64,000 nt of DNA, from contig NZ_CP075896.1 of NCBI RefSeq assembly GCF_018604545.1, positions 5,084,001 to 5,148,000 on the forward strand. Reading direction: 5' to 3'. This DNA comes from Streptomyces koelreuteriae (GTDB taxonomy: Bacteria > Actinomycetota > Actinomycetes > Streptomycetales > Streptomycetaceae). A model generated the notes under the pieces. The model was given only the letters and a program-made list of their open reading frames with translations. It did not search any database and was not told where the DNA came from. How positions within the stretch are numbered: the stretch's first letter is position 1; each line of letters starts with the position of its first letter. This document shows positions 8,754 to 17,377 of this stretch, piece after piece. Made by a program: the position numbers and the translations under genes.

Positions 8754-10247
8754 GTGAGACCCGCCCGTGTCGCGCAGGCCGCCGCCGTGGTGGTCGCCGC
8801 GGCTGTCGTCGTGCTGATGCTCCTCGTGATCGTCCGGCTGCCCTGGGCCGGAGACCTCGGTGTGCACGCGGCGACCCTCCAGCGGCTGCGGCACAACCTC
8901 CTCGACCCCGGCAATCCGCTCGTCGACGCGGACACGCCGAGTCCGTACTACTCGCCCTGGATGGTGCTGCTCGGCTGCGTCGCGCGGATGACTGATCTGT
9001 CGGTCTTCTGGGTGCTGCGGATCGGGGCGTTCGTCGGGCTCGGGCTGCTGGTGACGGGGGTGTGGCGGTATGTGCGGACGCTGAGCGGCCGTGGTGCCGC
9101 GCCCGCGGTGGCCTTGCTGAGCCTGCTGTTCCTGTGGGGGACGGTGCTCTTCACCTGGAGCGGCTTCTACGGGCTCAACTCGCTCGCGCTGACGGTGTCG
9201 TACCCGAGCGTCTTCACCCTGGGGCTGGCGTTTCACCTCTGGGCCTGGCTGGGGCGGGCCGTGCGGGAGGACGGGGGGTGGGGGGTGTGGCTCGGGCTGG
9301 GGGCGCTGTGGGCGGTGATCCTGCTGTGCCATCAGTTCACCGGAGTGGTCGCTTCGTTGGGGGCGGTCGCGACGGTGGTGGCCGCGCGGCCGGGGCGGGC
9401 GGTGTGGGGGCGGCTGGGGTGCGGGGTGGTGCTGGGGTTTGTGCTGCTGCTGGTGTGGCCGTACTACGACTTCTTCGCGCTGGTCGGGGGGTGGGGCGGG
9501 CTGGAGTCGGTGCATCGGCCGCTGTACGAGGACCTGTTCGGGCGGTACTGGCTGGTGTTGCTCGGGGTGGTGGCGCTGGGGGTGCGGTGGTGGCGGGATC
9601 GGTGGGATCCGCTGGTGCTGTTCTTCGTGCTGGGGGTTGTGGTGGTGGCGGTGGGTGGGGTGAGCGGGCAGTACGCGTGGGGGCGGGTGTTGCCGGCGGT
9701 GCTGATCCCGGCGCAGGTCGCTGTGGCGGTGGAGGTGGGGGAGGCCGGGCGGAGGGTGGTGCGGGTGGGGTGGGGGTGTGTGCTGGGGGTGGCGTTGGTG
9801 GTGGGGGCTTGGGCGCAGGTGGGGACGGTGGGGTATGTGGTGAGGCCGGGGGATGTGCCGGGGGCTCTGTCGGGGGTCGTCGCGGAGAAGTACCGGGAGC
9901 CGTGGGCGGGGTATCAGTGGATGACGCGGTGGGTGGCGTACGGGGATGTGGTGATGGCTCGGGAGGGGCGGCCGAGTGCGCAGATCCCGGCGTACGGGGC
10001 GTACACGGTGGCGCCTGGGTATCCCGACTTCTTCCTGCCGGATGAGGGGCGGAGGGAGGAGGCGGTGCGGAGGTATTTCGGGGTGGGGGTGTCTGAGGGG
10101 GAGCGGGGGGTGATCTTGCGGGAGTACGGGGTGCGGTGGGTGATGGATACGGGGGTTGCTGGGAGGCCTGGGGTGGGGTTGGGGTTGGGGTTGCGGGAGG
10201 TGGGGCGGGGGCCTGGGGGGCAGGTGCTGTACGAGGTTGTGCGGTGA
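8754..10247 (+). CDS. Polytopic membrane protein, GT-C glycosyltransferase-like
   Basis: An integral membrane protein of 497 residues. The first helix (about residues 8-28) is followed by GDLGVHAATLQRL and then a SPYYSPW stretch; about ten hydrophobic helices follow, then a soluble C-terminal part from about residue 375. An acidic residue in the first extracytoplasmic loop after helix 1 is typical of GT-C glycosyltransferases that use lipid-linked sugars. The same arrangement (CDAGLHAAVVERL, SPYYGPY) is found in the protein at 21117-22712, a clear paralogue. Function is inferred only: transfer of a sugar outside the membrane, probably in cell-wall glycopolymer synthesis. The GTG at 8754 has GAGG 8 nt upstream; earlier in-frame starts lie within the gdh terminator region. 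The 3' third is unusually T- and G-rich for this genome. Confidence 0.72.
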   Translation: MRPARVAQAAAVVVAAAVVVLMLLVIVRLPWAGDLGVHAATLQRLRHNLLDPGNPLVDADTPSPYYSPWMVLLGCVARMTDLSVFWVLRIGAFVGLGLLVTGVWRYVRTLSGRGAAPAVALLSLLFLWGTVLFTWSGFYGLNSLALTVSYPSVFTLGLAFHLWAWLGRAVREDGGWGVWLGLGALWAVILLCHQFTGVVASLGAVATVVAARPGRAVWGRLGCGVVLGFVLLLVWPYYDFFALVGGWGGLESVHRPLYEDLFGRYWLVLLGVVALGVRWWRDRWDPLVLFFVLGVVVVAVGGVSGQYAWGRVLPAVLIPAQVAVAVEVGEAGRRVVRVGWGCVLGVALVVGAWAQVGTVGYVVRPGDVPGALSGVVAEKYREPWAGYQWMTRWVAYGDVVMAREGRPSAQIPAYGAYTVAPGYPDFFLPDEGRREEAVRRYFGVGVSEGERGVILREYGVRWVMDTGVAGRPGVGLGLGLREVGRGPGGQVLYEVVR

Positions 10248-10276
10248 GGGAGTTGTTCTCGTCCGCGTTGTGGTGT

Positions 10277-10378
10277 CCGGGGCGTTGGTGCTGGGGGCGG
10301 GTGGGTCCGCAACCCGGCGGAGCGGGGTGCCGCTGCGCCCACCCGTGCCGCCCCTGGCGGCACGCATGCCCGCAGCTA
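10277..10378 (+). repeat. Dispersed intergenic hairpin repeat, copy 2
   Basis: 102 nt, nearly identical to 3148-3249. The GTGCCGC/GCGGCAC stem is unchanged while the loop differs (CCCTG rather than CCTTA). It starts 30 nt after the stop of the membrane-protein gene. Confidence 0.85.
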
Positions 10379-10563
10379 GGGCGGTGCGGCGGGTCCGCAG
10401 CGCAGCGCGGCGGGAGCGGGCGGGAGCGGGCGGCCCGCAGCCCGGCGGGGACGGGTGGGGGCGGGTGGCCCGCAACCCGGCGAGGACCAGCGACCGTAGC
10501 CCGGTGGGGCGGGTGGCGTAGCCCGGTGGGGCGGGCGGCCGTAGCCAGGCGGGGGAGGGGCAG

Positions 10564-10635
10564 CCGCAACCCGGCGGAGCGGGGTGCCGCTGCGCCCACC
10601 CGTGCCGCCCCTAGCGGCACGCATGCCCGCAGCTA
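10564..10635 (+). repeat. Dispersed intergenic hairpin repeat, copy 3
   Basis: 72 nt, matching the 3' two thirds of copy 2, with the same stem and loop CCCTA. It lacks the GGGTGGG outer arm. Confidence 0.85.
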
Positions 10636-10740
10636 GGGGGTACGGCGGGTCCGCAGCGCGGCGGAAGCGGGCGGGGGGCGGGCGGCCCGCAGCCCGGCGG
10701 GGGCGTGTGGCCGTAGCCCGGCGGGGGAGGGGCGGGCGTA

Positions 10741-10807
10741 GCCCGGCGGAGTGGGGTGTCGCTGCGCCCAGCCGTGCCGCGCCAAGCGGCACGCATGCGC
10801 GCGGCTA
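10741..10807 (+). repeat. Dispersed intergenic hairpin repeat, copy 4 (diverged)
   Basis: 67 nt and the most diverged copy. The GTGCCGC/GCGGCAC stem is still perfect around loop GCCAA. It lies 36 nt beyond the stop of the convergent glycosyltransferase gene. Confidence 0.8.
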
Positions 10808-10843
10808 GGCGCGGCTGGGCGCAGTTCGACCGGCCGGCTCGGG

Positions 10844-12490
10844 CTACTTCAGGGCGCTTGCCACCAAGCGGGCTGCTCGTTTTACGCGGGGGCGGGCCAG
10901 GCGGCGGACTGTGGGGCGGATGAGGGTGGCTGTGGCTCCTGTGGGTTGCCAGCGGGCCTGGAGGCGGCCGGGGGTGTGGCCTTCGGGTTCGAGGGTGAGC
11001 TGGTGGTGGGGGACCTGGGTGGTGAAGGCGGGGAAGGTCAGGGGGGCCAGGAGGAGGCCGGTGTGGGAGACGCCCTGGTGTTGCAGGCGGAGCAGCGGGT
11101 GGCGGACTCCGGAGAAGCCGTAGAAGGGGAGCAGCGCCGCTCCGAGGTCGAGGTGGGCGTGGCCCTCGAAGACGCCGGGGCTGACGGGGGAGAGGCGGAA
11201 GTGGGCGTGCAGGCGGTGGCCGCCGGGGGCGATGAGAAGGGTGGCGCGCCGGGGGCCGACGGGGAGGCGCAGGGCCGGGTCGTAGGTGCGGATCGCGAGG
11301 TCGACGGAGGCGCCCGGGCCTCGGGTGATCTCCGTGATCTCGTGGCGGAACTGGGCGCTCGGGAAGGGCCGGGTCTCCAGATCCAGGTCTGAGATGTCCA
11401 GTTCGCGGCGGGACCAATCGGAGGAGGGGATCCGGTCGCCCCAGTAGGTGCGGCCGTCCCTGTCCGTGGTGATCTGGCGCGGCCCTACGCCGTGGCCCAG
11501 GCCCCGTGCTGCCAGCCGGGCCTCCGGCAGGCGCCGGTCGCGGATCAGCTGGAGGACGACGCGTTCGGCGCGCGGGAGGCGGGCGAACGCGCCGGGTGCG
11601 AGCGTGTCGAGGTAGGGCGTGACCAGGTCCGCGAAGGACGACAGCCACGCGTCGTCCCGGTAGGGCAGGTCACCGGCGTACATCCGGAAGTCGTGCTTGA
11701 GGAACTTGTGATCCTTGTCCTCGCGCAGCGACTCGTGCCCGCTCTCGGCCAGGAACCCGTCGATGAGGTGCTGGACGTGAATACGGTCGCGGACGTTCTC
11801 CAGCCGGTGCCGCTGGTTCGATATCGACGCGGCCTCGGAGGCGGCGTAGGGCGCCACGTACCAGCGGTACACCGGCTCCGGGACGATCGTGAAGCTGTCG
11901 GCGAGGCAGTACGCCTGCGCCGAGAACAGCTGGTCCTCGTAGTGGATGCCCTCGGGGAAGCGCAGGCCGTGACGGTCGAGGAAGGCGCGGGCGTACATCT
12001 TGCTCGTCGACAGATGCTCGAAGAACAGGCGCGGGTCGGTCCCGACGCCGTCGAGGGTGCGGCGCTCGGCGACCAGGTGCGGCATCCACGTCGAGCGGCG
12101 GCCGTTGTCCACCCGGACCCGCTGCACCGCCCCCATCGCGAAGTCGATCTCGCGTTCGCGGTGCGCGGCGAGCAGCAGTGCCACGGCGTCGTCGGGGAGT
12201 TCGTCGTCGCTGTCGAGGAACATCAGATACGGCGCCCGGGCGATGTCCAGGGCGCGGTTGCGCGGGACGCCGCAGCCGCCGCTGTTCTGCTCCAGCCGGA
12301 GGTGGCGGACGCGGGGGTCCTGGGCCGCGAGACGCCGTGCCACCTCCGCGCTTCCGTCCGTGGAGTGGTCGTCGCTGATGATGATCTCGAGGTTCGCGTG
12401 GGTCTGCCGGCGGACCGAGTCGACCGCGCGCGTGAGGCGTTCGGCGTCGTTGTAGACGATGACCGTCACGGTGACGTCGGGGGTGCTCAT
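10844..12490 (-). CDS. Family 2 glycosyltransferase, cell-wall glycopolymer decoration
   Basis: A protein of 548 residues. The GT-A fold of family 2 covers about residues 1-230: VTVIVYND near the start, the nucleotide-binding DDHSTDGS (40-47) and the metal-binding FLDSDDELP (92-99). The remaining ~300 residues are a C-terminal domain with a TarS/TarP-like layout (helical region, then beta-rich modules), ending in a basic tail. It probably attaches a sugar to a wall polymer on the cytoplasmic side; donor and acceptor are unknown. The ATG at 12490 overlaps the stop of the upstream GT2-TagF gene by 4 nt (ATGA), so the two are translationally coupled. The domain calls are firm; the polymer is inferred from the neighbours. 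Confidence 0.85.
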   Translation of the reverse strand: MSTPDVTVTVIVYNDAERLTRAVDSVRRQTHANLEIIISDDHSTDGSAEVARRLAAQDPRVRHLRLEQNSGGCGVPRNRALDIARAPYLMFLDSDDELPDDAVALLLAAHREREIDFAMGAVQRVRVDNGRRSTWMPHLVAERRTLDGVGTDPRLFFEHLSTSKMYARAFLDRHGLRFPEGIHYEDQLFSAQAYCLADSFTIVPEPVYRWYVAPYAASEAASISNQRHRLENVRDRIHVQHLIDGFLAESGHESLREDKDHKFLKHDFRMYAGDLPYRDDAWLSSFADLVTPYLDTLAPGAFARLPRAERVVLQLIRDRRLPEARLAARGLGHGVGPRQITTDRDGRTYWGDRIPSSDWSRRELDISDLDLETRPFPSAQFRHEITEITRGPGASVDLAIRTYDPALRLPVGPRRATLLIAPGGHRLHAHFRLSPVSPGVFEGHAHLDLGAALLPFYGFSGVRHPLLRLQHQGVSHTGLLLAPLTFPAFTTQVPHHQLTLEPEGHTPGRLQARWQPTGATATLIRPTVRRLARPRVKRAARLVASALK

Positions 12491-14682
12491 GCGGTCGCCT
12501 CCTGCGGGGTGGGGGCCGGGGTGCGTTCCTCGAGCGGCAGCACCGGCGGCAGGGAGCGTTCGTCCTGGCCGAGGAAGACCCGGCGTACGACGCGCTCGGC
12601 GGCGCGTCCGTCGTCGTACTCGCAGAACCGGCGCCGGAAGGCGGCCCGGGTCTTCGCCGCGCTCTCGTCGCGCCAGGCGTCGGTGGTGAGGATCTCGGTG
12701 AGTTCCTGCTGGGTGCGGGCGACCGGGCCCGGGGCCTGGTCCATCAGGTCGAAGTAGACGCCGCGGGTGGTGCGGTACGTCTCCCAGTCGTCGGCGTGGA
12801 TCACGATCGGCCGGTCGAGGTTGGCGTAGTCGAACATGATCGAGGAGTAGTCCGTGACCAGGGCGTCCGCCGCCAGGCACAGATCCTCGACCGGGTCGTA
12901 GGAGGAGACGTCGATGATCCGGCCCGTGCGGCGCAGGTTGGTGAGCGGGGAGGCGGCGCCGCCGTAGAAGTAGTGGCCGCGTACGAGCAGGACCGTGTCC
13001 TCGCCGAGGCGGTCGGCGAGGGCGGCGAGGTCAAGGCGCGGGGTCCAGCCGGCCTCGTAGTCGCGGTGGGTCGGCGCGTAGAGGACGGCCCGGCGGCCCG
13101 GGTCGATGCCGAGGCGGTCGCGGACGGCGCGGATGTCGTCGGCCGTGGCCGTGTAGTAGACGTCGTTGCGCGGATAGCCGTGGTCGAGGGAGACATAGTG
13201 CGAGGGGTACGCGCGCTCCCACATACGGGTGGTGTGGCTGTTGGCGGAGACGCTGTAGTCCCACTTGTCGATGCGCTCCAGCAGCGCCTTGAAGTCCAGT
13301 CCCTGCGCGGCGGCCGGGTACGCCATCTGGTCCAGGCCCATGCGCTTCAGCGGCGTGCCGTGGTGGGTCTGGACGTGGATCGCGTCCGGGCGTTTGACCA
13401 CCGCGTTCGGGAAGTTGACGTTGTTGACGAGGTACTTGGCGGTCGCCAGCACCTCCCAGTAGCGGCGGCTGCCGGGCACGACATGGTCGGTGCCGGGCGG
13501 CAGCAGGGCCTCGTTCTCCTGGGTGACCACCCACACCGGGTGGATCTGCGGGGCGAGTTCGGACAGTTCGGCGGCGATCGCGGCGGGGTTGCAGGCGACG
13601 CCGCGGTTCCAATACGCCGCGAACACCGCGAGGTGGGGGTTGACCGGGCGGGCGAGTGCGCGGCGGTACTGGTGGTCGCGGAGCTTGGCGCCCACCTGGC
13701 GCTTGCGGCTCCGTACGGCCGACTTGGCGGTGCGGCGGGTGCGGTTGACGGCCTGGAAGGCCCGGTACCTGGCGTAGGCGCCCTCTTCGAGCAGGGAGCG
13801 GCGGACGCCTTCGAGACCGGCGGGGCGGCTGTAGCCCTCGGGGCGGCGGCGCAGGGCGGCCAGGGACGCCCGGCGGAAGAACTCCCGCGCGACCTCCTCC
13901 TCCATGCCGCCGCGCGCGAAGATACGCAGGCAGTCCCGGACCATGACGTCGTAGAGGACGGCGTGGGCGGCGGGGCGGCCCCGGGTGAGGTCGAGGAGGG
14001 ACTCGTAGCGCTCGACGAGGCCGTAGCGCTGCTCGGGGGTGACCGGCGGCAGGCTCGCGGGGCGCAGGGCGCGGTCCTCGTAGGCGACATGCGGCAGACA
14101 GGCGACGCGGTCGGCGAGCAGCAGGGCGGCCAGGGCGGCGTGCGCCTCGTCGTCGGTGGTGAGCTGCTGCTCGTGCGCCCGCCAGAACTCCGCGCGCAGC
14201 ACGCGGGTGCCGAGCAGCGGGGTGAGGCGCAGCAGGGGCGCGCAGAGATCGAGGGCGACATCGGCGCGGCCCGCCCGGGCCAGCAGGGCGCTGTTCGGGG
14301 CGGGCATGCCGGAGGTGTGCCAGGTGCTGCGGACGTGGTCGAGGAGCAGGACGTCCACCTCGGCGGGCAGCTCGGCCACCCGCTCGGCGATCGTGCGCGG
14401 GGCGCCGGCGGGCAGGCCGTCCTTGGCGTGGACGAAGTGCAGCCAGCGGCCCGAGGCCCGGGCCGCGCCCGCCGCGCGGGCCGCCGCGTCGCCCATGCCG
14501 TCCGGCACCGGCAGCACCTGGACGTCCGGGGCGTGCCGCTCGGCCGTCTCCCGGGCCCAGTCGCCGACCGCGGCCACGATCACCTCGGCGTCGGGGAGGG
14601 GATGCGCGGCGAGCGAGTCGAGGAGTTCCGTCAGATGGTCCTGAACGTTCGCCCCGTGGACGATGAGGCTGAGCTCGGCCAT
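12487..14682 (-). CDS. CDP-glycerol glycerophosphotransferase with degenerate GT2 N-terminus
   Basis: A protein of 731 residues. The C-terminal ~370 residues are a TagF/TarL-type CDP-glycerol:polyol-phosphate transferase (Glyphos_transf), with HHGTPLKRMG, YGYPRNDVYY-like DHGYPRNDVYY, YAPTHRDY, RGHYFYGG and TDYSSIMFDYANLDRP. These enzymes polymerise glycerol- or ribitol-phosphate onto a lipid-linked primer at the inner membrane face. The N-terminal ~230 residues resemble a GT2 fold, but both signature sites have been lost: no DDxSxDGS, and HAKDG where siblings have LDSDD. That domain is probably not a transferase. The ATG at 14682 has GAAGGAG 8 nt upstream; the longer frame from 14709 has none. 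It is coupled to the next GT2 gene by ATGA. Confidence 0.88.
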   Translation of the reverse strand: MAELSLIVHGANVQDHLTELLDSLAAHPLPDAEVIVAAVGDWARETAERHAPDVQVLPVPDGMGDAAARAAGAARASGRWLHFVHAKDGLPAGAPRTIAERVAELPAEVDVLLLDHVRSTWHTSGMPAPNSALLARAGRADVALDLCAPLLRLTPLLGTRVLRAEFWRAHEQQLTTDDEAHAALAALLLADRVACLPHVAYEDRALRPASLPPVTPEQRYGLVERYESLLDLTRGRPAAHAVLYDVMVRDCLRIFARGGMEEEVAREFFRRASLAALRRRPEGYSRPAGLEGVRRSLLEEGAYARYRAFQAVNRTRRTAKSAVRSRKRQVGAKLRDHQYRRALARPVNPHLAVFAAYWNRGVACNPAAIAAELSELAPQIHPVWVVTQENEALLPPGTDHVVPGSRRYWEVLATAKYLVNNVNFPNAVVKRPDAIHVQTHHGTPLKRMGLDQMAYPAAAQGLDFKALLERIDKWDYSVSANSHTTRMWERAYPSHYVSLDHGYPRNDVYYTATADDIRAVRDRLGIDPGRRAVLYAPTHRDYEAGWTPRLDLAALADRLGEDTVLLVRGHYFYGGAASPLTNLRRTGRIIDVSSYDPVEDLCLAADALVTDYSSIMFDYANLDRPIVIHADDWETYRTTRGVYFDLMDQAPGPVARTQQELTEILTTDAWRDESAAKTRAAFRRRFCEYDDGRAAERVVRRVFLGQDERSLPPVLPLEERTPAPTPQEATA

Positions 14683-14762
14683 CGCGAGGGCTCCTTCACG
14701 CCGGTACACCGTATGCGGTCATCGTGTCACCAATAAGACAAAACGGCCGACCGGGGTACGCC

Positions 14763-15593
14763 TCACGAGCGAACAGGAACCTTCGGCTTGGGCTTGGGCT
14801 TCGCGGACTTGTCCCCGGTGAACGCCTCGTACTCCTTGAGGACGTCCTCCGTCGGCCCGTCCATGAGCAGCTCGCCGCGCTCCAGCCACAGCACCCGGTC
14901 GCAGGTGTCGCGGATCGACTTGTTGTTGTGGCTGACCAGGAACACCGTGCCCGCGTGCTTGCGCAGTTCGCGGATGCGCTGCTCGGAGCGCTTCTGGAAG
15001 GAGCGGTCGCCGGTGGCCAGCGCCTCGTCGATCAGCAGGACGTCGTGGTCCTTGGCTGCGGCGATGGAGAACCGCAGCCGCGCGGCCATGCCGGAGGAGT
15101 ACGTCCGCATCGGCAGGGTGATGAAGTCGCCCTTCTCGTTGATGCCGGAGAAGTCGACGATCTCCTCGTAGCGGTCCCTGATCTGCTCGCGGGACATGCC
15201 CATGGCCAGGCCGCCGAGGTGCACGTTGCGCTCGCCGGTCAGGTCGTTCATCAGGGCCGCGTTGACGCCGAGCAGGGAGGGCTGGCCGTGCGTGTAGATA
15301 CGGCCGTTCTCCACGGGGAGGAGTCCGGCGACGGCCTTCAGCAGGGTCGACTTGCCGGAGCCGTTGGTGCCGATCAGGCCGATCGCCTCGCCCTTGTAGG
15401 CGACGAAGGACACGTTCCGCACGGCGTGCACCCGGCGGACACCGGCCGCCTTCTCGGTCTTCTTGCGGCGCACGATGCGGTTGAGGGCGGCGGTCGCGGA
15501 GCCGCGTCCGGCGCCGGTGCCGTTGACGCGGTAGACGATGTCGACGCCGTCGGCGACGACGGTGGGGATCTTCTCGTTCGGGTGCTCAGCCAC
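14763..15593 (-). CDS. tagH: Teichoic-acid-type ABC exporter, ATP-binding subunit
   Basis: An ABC ATPase of 276 residues of the TagH/Wzt class that powers flipping of completed wall polymers. Walker A is GTNGSGKST (75-83), the signature is YSSGMAARLRF, Walker B is DVLLIDEALATGD, and the switch His lies in LVSHN. The class-typical stretch GVNAALMNDLTGERNVHL is present. It ends shortly after the core in a Lys/Pro-rich tail, so it lacks the extra C-terminal substrate-binding domain of some Wzt proteins. The GTG at 15593 has GAGGAG upstream and overlaps the permease stop by 8 nt, so the two subunits are translationally coupled. An upstream in-frame start would lie deep in the permease gene. Confidence 0.92.
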   Translation of the reverse strand: MAEHPNEKIPTVVADGVDIVYRVNGTGAGRGSATAALNRIVRRKKTEKAAGVRRVHAVRNVSFVAYKGEAIGLIGTNGSGKSTLLKAVAGLLPVENGRIYTHGQPSLLGVNAALMNDLTGERNVHLGGLAMGMSREQIRDRYEEIVDFSGINEKGDFITLPMRTYSSGMAARLRFSIAAAKDHDVLLIDEALATGDRSFQKRSEQRIRELRKHAGTVFLVSHNNKSIRDTCDRVLWLERGELLMDGPTEDVLKEYEAFTGDKSAKPKPKPKVPVRS

Positions 15594-16509
15594 GGCCGTA
15601 CGTCTCCTCAGCCTTCCAGAAGTAGATGAAGCCGCCGACGCCGGCGACCAGGGCCCAGCCGACGGCGAGTGCCCACACATGGGCCGGGAGCTGGCTCGCG
15701 TGGAAGCTGTCGATCAGGGCGAAGCGCATCAGGTCGATGTAGATCGCGGCCGGGTTGGTCTCCAGCAGGATCGTCACGGCGCGCGGCAGGCTGTCCTTGT
15801 CGGCCAGCTTGTCGATGCTCCACATGACACCCGAGACGTACATCCAGGTGCGCAGCACGAACGGCATCAGCTGGGCGATGTCCGGGGTCTTGGCGCCCAT
15901 CCGGGCCATGACCATGGAGACGCCCGCGTTGAACGTGAACTGCAGGAACAGCGCCGGCAGCGCCAGCAGCCAGGACACACCGACCGGCACGCCGAAGCAG
16001 AGCAGGATGACGACCAGGGCGCCCATCGAGAACAGCAGCTGCTGGAGTTGCTGGAGGCAGAACGAGAGGGGCAGGGCGGCGCGCGGGAAGTGCAGGGCGC
16101 GCACCAGGCCGAGGTTGCCGGAGATGGCGCGGGTGCCCGCCATGATCGAGCTCTGTGTGAACGTCCAGATGAACACGCCCGTGACCAGGAACGGGATGTA
16201 GTCCGGCACGCCGTGCTTGGTGCCGAGCAGGACGCCGAAGATGAAGTAGTAGACCGCCGCGTTCAGCAGGGGGGTCATCACCTGCCAGACCTGGCCCAGC
16301 TTCGCCTGGCTGTACTGGGCGGTGAGCTTGGCGGTGGCGAACGCGGTGATGAAGTGGCGGCGGGCCCAGAGCTGCCGGACGTACGCGGGCAGGGAGGGCC
16401 GGGCGCCGCTGACCGCGAGGCCGTGGCGGGCGGCGAGGGTCGCGAGGTCGTCGGCGGGGGCCGGGGCCGGGGTCGGTGGCTGGGGCGGTGTGTCGAGGAC
16501 CTGGCTCAC
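15586..16509 (-). CDS. tagG: Teichoic-acid-type ABC exporter, permease subunit
   Basis: An ABC-2 type permease of 307 residues (TagG/Wzm class) and the membrane partner of the overlapping ATPase. A Pro-rich cytoplasmic N-terminus of about 50 residues precedes the amphipathic stretch YVRQLWARRHFITAF, then six hydrophobic helices (LGQVWQVMTPLLNAAVYYF, IPFLVTGVFIWTF and others). Both subunits together export a lipid-linked glycopolymer, consistent with the GT2-TagF genes around them. The GTG at 16509 gives a family-typical length; the frame stays open to 16755, but this would run into the TetR promoter. It is divergent from the TetR gene across a 194-nt spacer that holds repeated motifs. Confidence 0.9.
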   Translation of the reverse strand: MSQVLDTPPQPPTPAPAPADDLATLAARHGLAVSGARPSLPAYVRQLWARRHFITAFATAKLTAQYSQAKLGQVWQVMTPLLNAAVYYFIFGVLLGTKHGVPDYIPFLVTGVFIWTFTQSSIMAGTRAISGNLGLVRALHFPRAALPLSFCLQQLQQLLFSMGALVVILLCFGVPVGVSWLLALPALFLQFTFNAGVSMVMARMGAKTPDIAQLMPFVLRTWMYVSGVMWSIDKLADKDSLPRAVTILLETNPAAIYIDLMRFALIDSFHASQLPAHVWALAVGWALVAGVGGFIYFWKAEETYGRG

Positions 16510-16622
16510 ATCCGCTGCTTTCGTTCGGGGGAGGTCGGGGGAGGGGGCGGGACCCGGGGTCGTGTCGAGCGGGAAAGTGGGGTCTTTACCAGACTCTTCA
16601 CGAAGTCTTACGTCGGGACGGG

Positions 16623-16687
16623 ACCGTATCGTCGCAACGCGAGCGTAGGCCTTTCGAGCGTCGGAACGCAACCGTTTCGTCGTGACG
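16623..16687. promoter_or_regulatory. Direct repeats, candidate TetR operator
   Basis: Two 17-nt direct repeats, ACCGTATCGTCGCAACG (16623-16639) and ACCGTTTCGTCGTGACG (16671-16687), differ at 3 positions and start 48 nt apart. They lie in the spacer between tagG and the divergent TetR gene. The second ends 3 nt before a TATGCT box. Confidence 0.45.
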
Positions 16688-16689
16688 CC

Positions 16690-16703
16690 CCTATGCTGTC
16701 GGC
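16690..16703 (+). promoter_or_regulatory. Leaderless-type -10 element of the TetR gene
   Basis: TATGCT ends about 8 nt before ATG 16704 and no Shine-Dalgarno sequence is present, a spacing typical of leaderless Streptomyces transcripts. Confidence 0.45.
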
Positions 16704-17351
16704 ATGACGACGAACGCGAACGCCGACGAGCCGCCGCAGCCGCGTCCGGAGCCACGTCCGCGCCGCCGGGCCCCCGCGGGGGCGGCCGTGCTGCGGGAGG
16801 ATGTGACGGACGCGATCCGGGCGGCCGTGTTCGAGGAGCTCGCGGCCGTCGGCTACGCGCGGATGTCCATCGAGGGGATCGCGCGCCGGGCGGGCGTCGG
16901 GAAGACGGCGGTGTACCGCCGCTGGCGCTCGAAGCTGCACCTCGTGCTCGACATCGTCTCGGCGCTCGCCGTGCAGGGCCTGCCCGCGCCGGACACCGGC
17001 TCCCTGGAGGGCGACCTGCGGCTGCTGTACGAGGTGACGTCCCGCGCCCTGCGCCACCCCGTCGCCTCGCAGATCATCCCCGACCTCCAGGCCGAGGCGG
17101 CCCGCAACGCCGAGATCGCCGAGGCCCTCCAGAAGGCCCTGCGCGAGGGCCAGGACGGCGTCGCCACCGGCATCGTCACAGCGGCGGAACGCCGCGGCGA
17201 ACTCCGCGAGGGCCTCGACCACGACCTGGCCCTCGACCTGATCTCGGGCCCCCTCTACTGGCGCTCGGTGGTCATCCGCAACCCGAAACTGCCGCAGGGG
17301 TACCTGGGCTCACTGGCCCGGGCTACGGCGGGGGCGTTGCGGGCGCTGTGA
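16704..17351 (+). CDS. TetR/AcrR family transcriptional regulator
   Basis: A regulator of 215 residues. After a disordered Pro/Arg-rich N-terminus (about 1-30), a TetR helix-turn-helix occupies about residues 35-80 (AAVFEELAAVGYARMSIEGIARRAGVGKTAVYRRW). The C-terminal part is a helical ligand-binding region of the TetR_C type, whose effector cannot be told. It is divergent from the tagG/tagH exporter, and the spacer holds two direct repeats, so control of the exporter and of itself is plausible. The ATG at 16704 has no ribosome-binding site but has a -10-like TATGCT at leaderless spacing. The family is certain; the target is inferred from position. Confidence 0.92.
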   Translation: MTTNANADEPPQPRPEPRPRRRAPAGAAVLREDVTDAIRAAVFEELAAVGYARMSIEGIARRAGVGKTAVYRRWRSKLHLVLDIVSALAVQGLPAPDTGSLEGDLRLLYEVTSRALRHPVASQIIPDLQAEAARNAEIAEALQKALREGQDGVATGIVTAAERRGELREGLDHDLALDLISGPLYWRSVVIRNPKLPQGYLGSLARATAGALRAL

Positions 17352-17377
17352 GGGGGCCTGGCGGTAGGTAGTGCGGT

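Larger units (their letters stand above)
10248..10843. other. Intergenic repeat block
   Basis: These 596 nt between two convergent genes carry three copies of the hairpin repeat family. Between them lie short degenerate units of the type CCCGCAGCCCGGCGGGG and GTAGCCCGGCGGGG. No gene or RNA was recognised. The block marks the junction between the core genes to the left and the glycopolymer locus to the right. Confidence 0.7.

Noticed and set aside
3762..10475. 2237-residue open frame on the minus strand opposite gdh
   Set aside because: Its sequence is Arg/Val/Asp-rich with no domain, and it mirrors the codon bias of gdh, whose product is unmistakable. A shadow frame.
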